DNA of 64,000 nucleotides, from the NCBI GenBank assembly GCA_964514395.1, contig CAZEQK010000002.1, positions 1 through 64,000 of the forward strand, read 5' to 3'. The stretch is from CAZEQK01 sp964514395 (GTDB taxonomy: Bacteria > Bacillota > Bacilli > Tepidibacillales > Tepidibacillaceae). A program made the position numbers and the translations under genes. Positions 62,952-64,000 of the stretch are shown here, piece by piece. The notes beneath the pieces are model-generated. The model was given only the letters and a program-made list of their open reading frames with translations, ran no database searches and had not been told where the DNA came from. The first letter of the stretch is position 1, and each line of letters starts with the position of its first letter.

Positions 62952-63356
62952 ACATGGCTTAGTAGCAGTAATTGGACTAAGCCTTTTATTTTTCTTTTGG
63001 ATTGTTTGAATGGGAATAATGAATGGAAAACCATCTGAAGCAGGTCCCCTTTATGATATAATGGATAAAAGTTACTGAAAATTATAATAGATTTCTTCTA
63101 GGAGGTAGTCTTCGTGAAAAAGCCACTCAATTTGTTTTTCAGATTCATCATCATTTTTGGTCTAGTCTTTACTGTAGGAAATTTACTAGCACATTTTATA
63201 TACAAAGATAGTGAAATGGCTCGTCATATTATTAATCAAACCTATATTACTGCTTTATTTATCGTACCTCTTCACCATTATTGGCTAAGAAGAAAATATG
63301 CCGCTTATGTAAAAAAACAGCGCTCTGAGAAGACCTCTTCGAAGAAGAAAAAGTAA
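62952..63356 (+). repeat. duplicated unit 2 (leader plus small membrane-protein gene)
   Basis: Direct-repeat counterpart of 60364-60748; retains the intact gene. The permease pair and the DUF2642 remnant lie between the two units. Confidence 0.75.
63114..63356 (+). CDS. small two-helix membrane protein
   Basis: An 80-residue protein: helix 1 at about 8-30 (FFRFIIIFGLVFTVGNLLAHFI), a short loop YKDSEMARHIINQ, helix 2 at about 43-56 (TYITALFIVPLHHYW), and a strongly basic tail with repeated Lys, Ser and Arg. GTG start, with AGGAGG at good distance and a TATAAT -10 in the leader. Two further broken copies exist in the window (60548-60748, 41800-41940), showing a multicopy family. Function unknown. 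Confidence 0.75.
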   Translation: MKKPLNLFFRFIIIFGLVFTVGNLLAHFIYKDSEMARHIINQTYITALFIVPLHHYWLRRKYAAYVKKQRSEKTSSKKKK

Positions 63357-63447
63357 ACGTTGGTAGTAGGATATAAAAACTACTCTACCAATTTATATAA
63401 CGCTTGCTTTCTGAATTTTAATGGGGGAGGATATGGAGAGGAAAAAA

Positions 63448-63477
63448 CATAAACCCTTGTGCAAGAGTTTATGTTTG
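63448..63477 (-). terminator. terminator of the cytosine methyltransferase gene
   Basis: Stem AAACATAAAC / GTTTATGTTT-like arms with inner CTTG/CAAG pairing and a six-T run on the minus strand, about 70 bp after the stop. Confidence 0.7.
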
Positions 63478-63544
63478 TATAGATCTTAAAAGAATATTTT
63501 ATCTCTAATTATTGTAATTGAATGGTTGGATTGTCTACACTAAA

Positions 63545-64000
63545 CTAGACAATTGATTCAATTTTTAACTCAGAAGAAATTAAATCAATTAACTTGTTAT
63601 CTATCGAAACTCCCAAATATTCTAATACTTTTTCTGCAACTGCTCTTCCTAATAATGGAGGGACTGCATTCCCAACTTGTTGATATTGTTCATCTTTTGT
63701 CCCTTCGAACACAAAATTATCAGTAAAAGTCTGAAGTCTTGCAGCTTCTCTGATACTAAGAGCTCTATTTATAGTCGGATGAACCCACATGGATTTCCTT
63801 ACATTTAATACAGTTCCAGAGGGAGTACTATAATTCAATCTAAGATATACACTATTTTGAGTTCTTTTTGGATCACTATATGTCGATTTTAATTCTTCAC
63901 TAAGATGATGAAAGTTTTCACCTTGATTTAAAACTTTAAATCTTGCCAGAGCCCTTTTTGTTGAATTTGTAATGATATGGTTATAAAGTTTTGTAGTTTG
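63545..64000 (-). CDS. DNA cytosine-5 methyltransferase, C-terminal part
   Basis: The last 151 codons of a C5-MTase; the gene continues beyond the right edge. Visible are the end of the target-recognition region, NYSTPSGTVLNVRKSMWVHP, motif IX (RALSIREAARLQTFTDNFVF) and motif X (QYQQVGNAVPPLLGRAVAEKV). The frame is open through position 64000, so an internal TTG at 63838 is not the start. It may belong to a restriction-modification system or be an orphan; the partner would lie outside the window. Confidence 0.93.
   Translation of the reverse strand, partial: QTTKLYNHIITNSTKRALARFKVLNQGENFHHLSEELKSTYSDPKRTQNSVYLRLNYSTPSGTVLNVRKSMWVHPTINRALSIREAARLQTFTDNFVFEGTKDEQYQQVGNAVPPLLGRAVAEKVLEYLGVSIDNKLIDLISSELKIESIV

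Overview
The window is AT-rich and typical of a low-GC, spore-former-like member of the Bacillales (Firmicutes). Evidence: strong AGGAGG-type ribosome binding sites, frequent GTG and TTG starts, lipobox solute-binding proteins, a preQ1-I riboswitch upstream of queC, CcpA-type cre motifs, an immune inhibitor A protease, an MmgF/PrpB-type lyase and copper-amine-oxidase-N 'stalk' proteins. Species cannot be named from the sequence. No rRNA, tRNA, intact insertion sequence or CRISPR array was seen.

Layout. 1-5.8 kb: two near-identical stalk-protein genes (one cut by the window edge), small secreted, signalling and PH-domain proteins, a short-chain dehydrogenase and an ABC-F ATPase. 5.8-13.2 kb: an alpha-glucoside locus (LacI regulator, two MalF/MalG-type permeases, binding protein) ending in a GH65 phosphorylase fused to beta-phosphoglucomutase, with two 20-22 bp palindromic operators. 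13.3-16.3 kb: preQ1 riboswitch, queC and a queuosine-precursor transporter, bracketed by two inverted copies of a hairpin-rich repeat. 16.4-24.4 kb: an ABC importer with an alkaline-phosphatase-superfamily enzyme and a PHP phosphoesterase, divergent from a secreted lamin-tail/phospholipase-D-like phosphodiesterase. Together these suggest scavenging of a phosphorylated compound. 24.4-32.5 kb: a carboxylate island (methylisocitrate lyase, DASS transporter, TctABC, CitAB-like two-component system) bounded by direct repeats of a terminator plus stop codon.

32.5-36 kb: a decayed defence-like patch (MazG-like pyrophosphohydrolase, frameshifted DUF2726 gene, intact phosphorothioate-sensing HNH endonuclease, badly decayed AIPR gene). 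36-39 kb: TetR plus ABC-2 exporter with an elaborate dyad operator. 39-46.9 kb: immune inhibitor A, methyltransferase, alpha/beta hydrolase, LysM protein, SDR/Crp pair and several gene remnants. 46.9-58.4 kb: one long galactose operon reading mglB-mglA-mglC-galK-galE-galT-galM-GH42 beta-galactosidase-LacI regulator, covering uptake, hydrolysis, mutarotation and the Leloir pathway. 58.4-64 kb: Gfo/Idh/MocA oxidoreductase, a pair of Dpp-like permeases flanked by two copies of a small membrane-protein unit, and the C-terminal end of a DNA cytosine-5 methyltransferase running off the window.

The window carries an unusual number of broken genes (about ten identified by reading frames by eye). Many of them sit in gaps that look empty at first sight.
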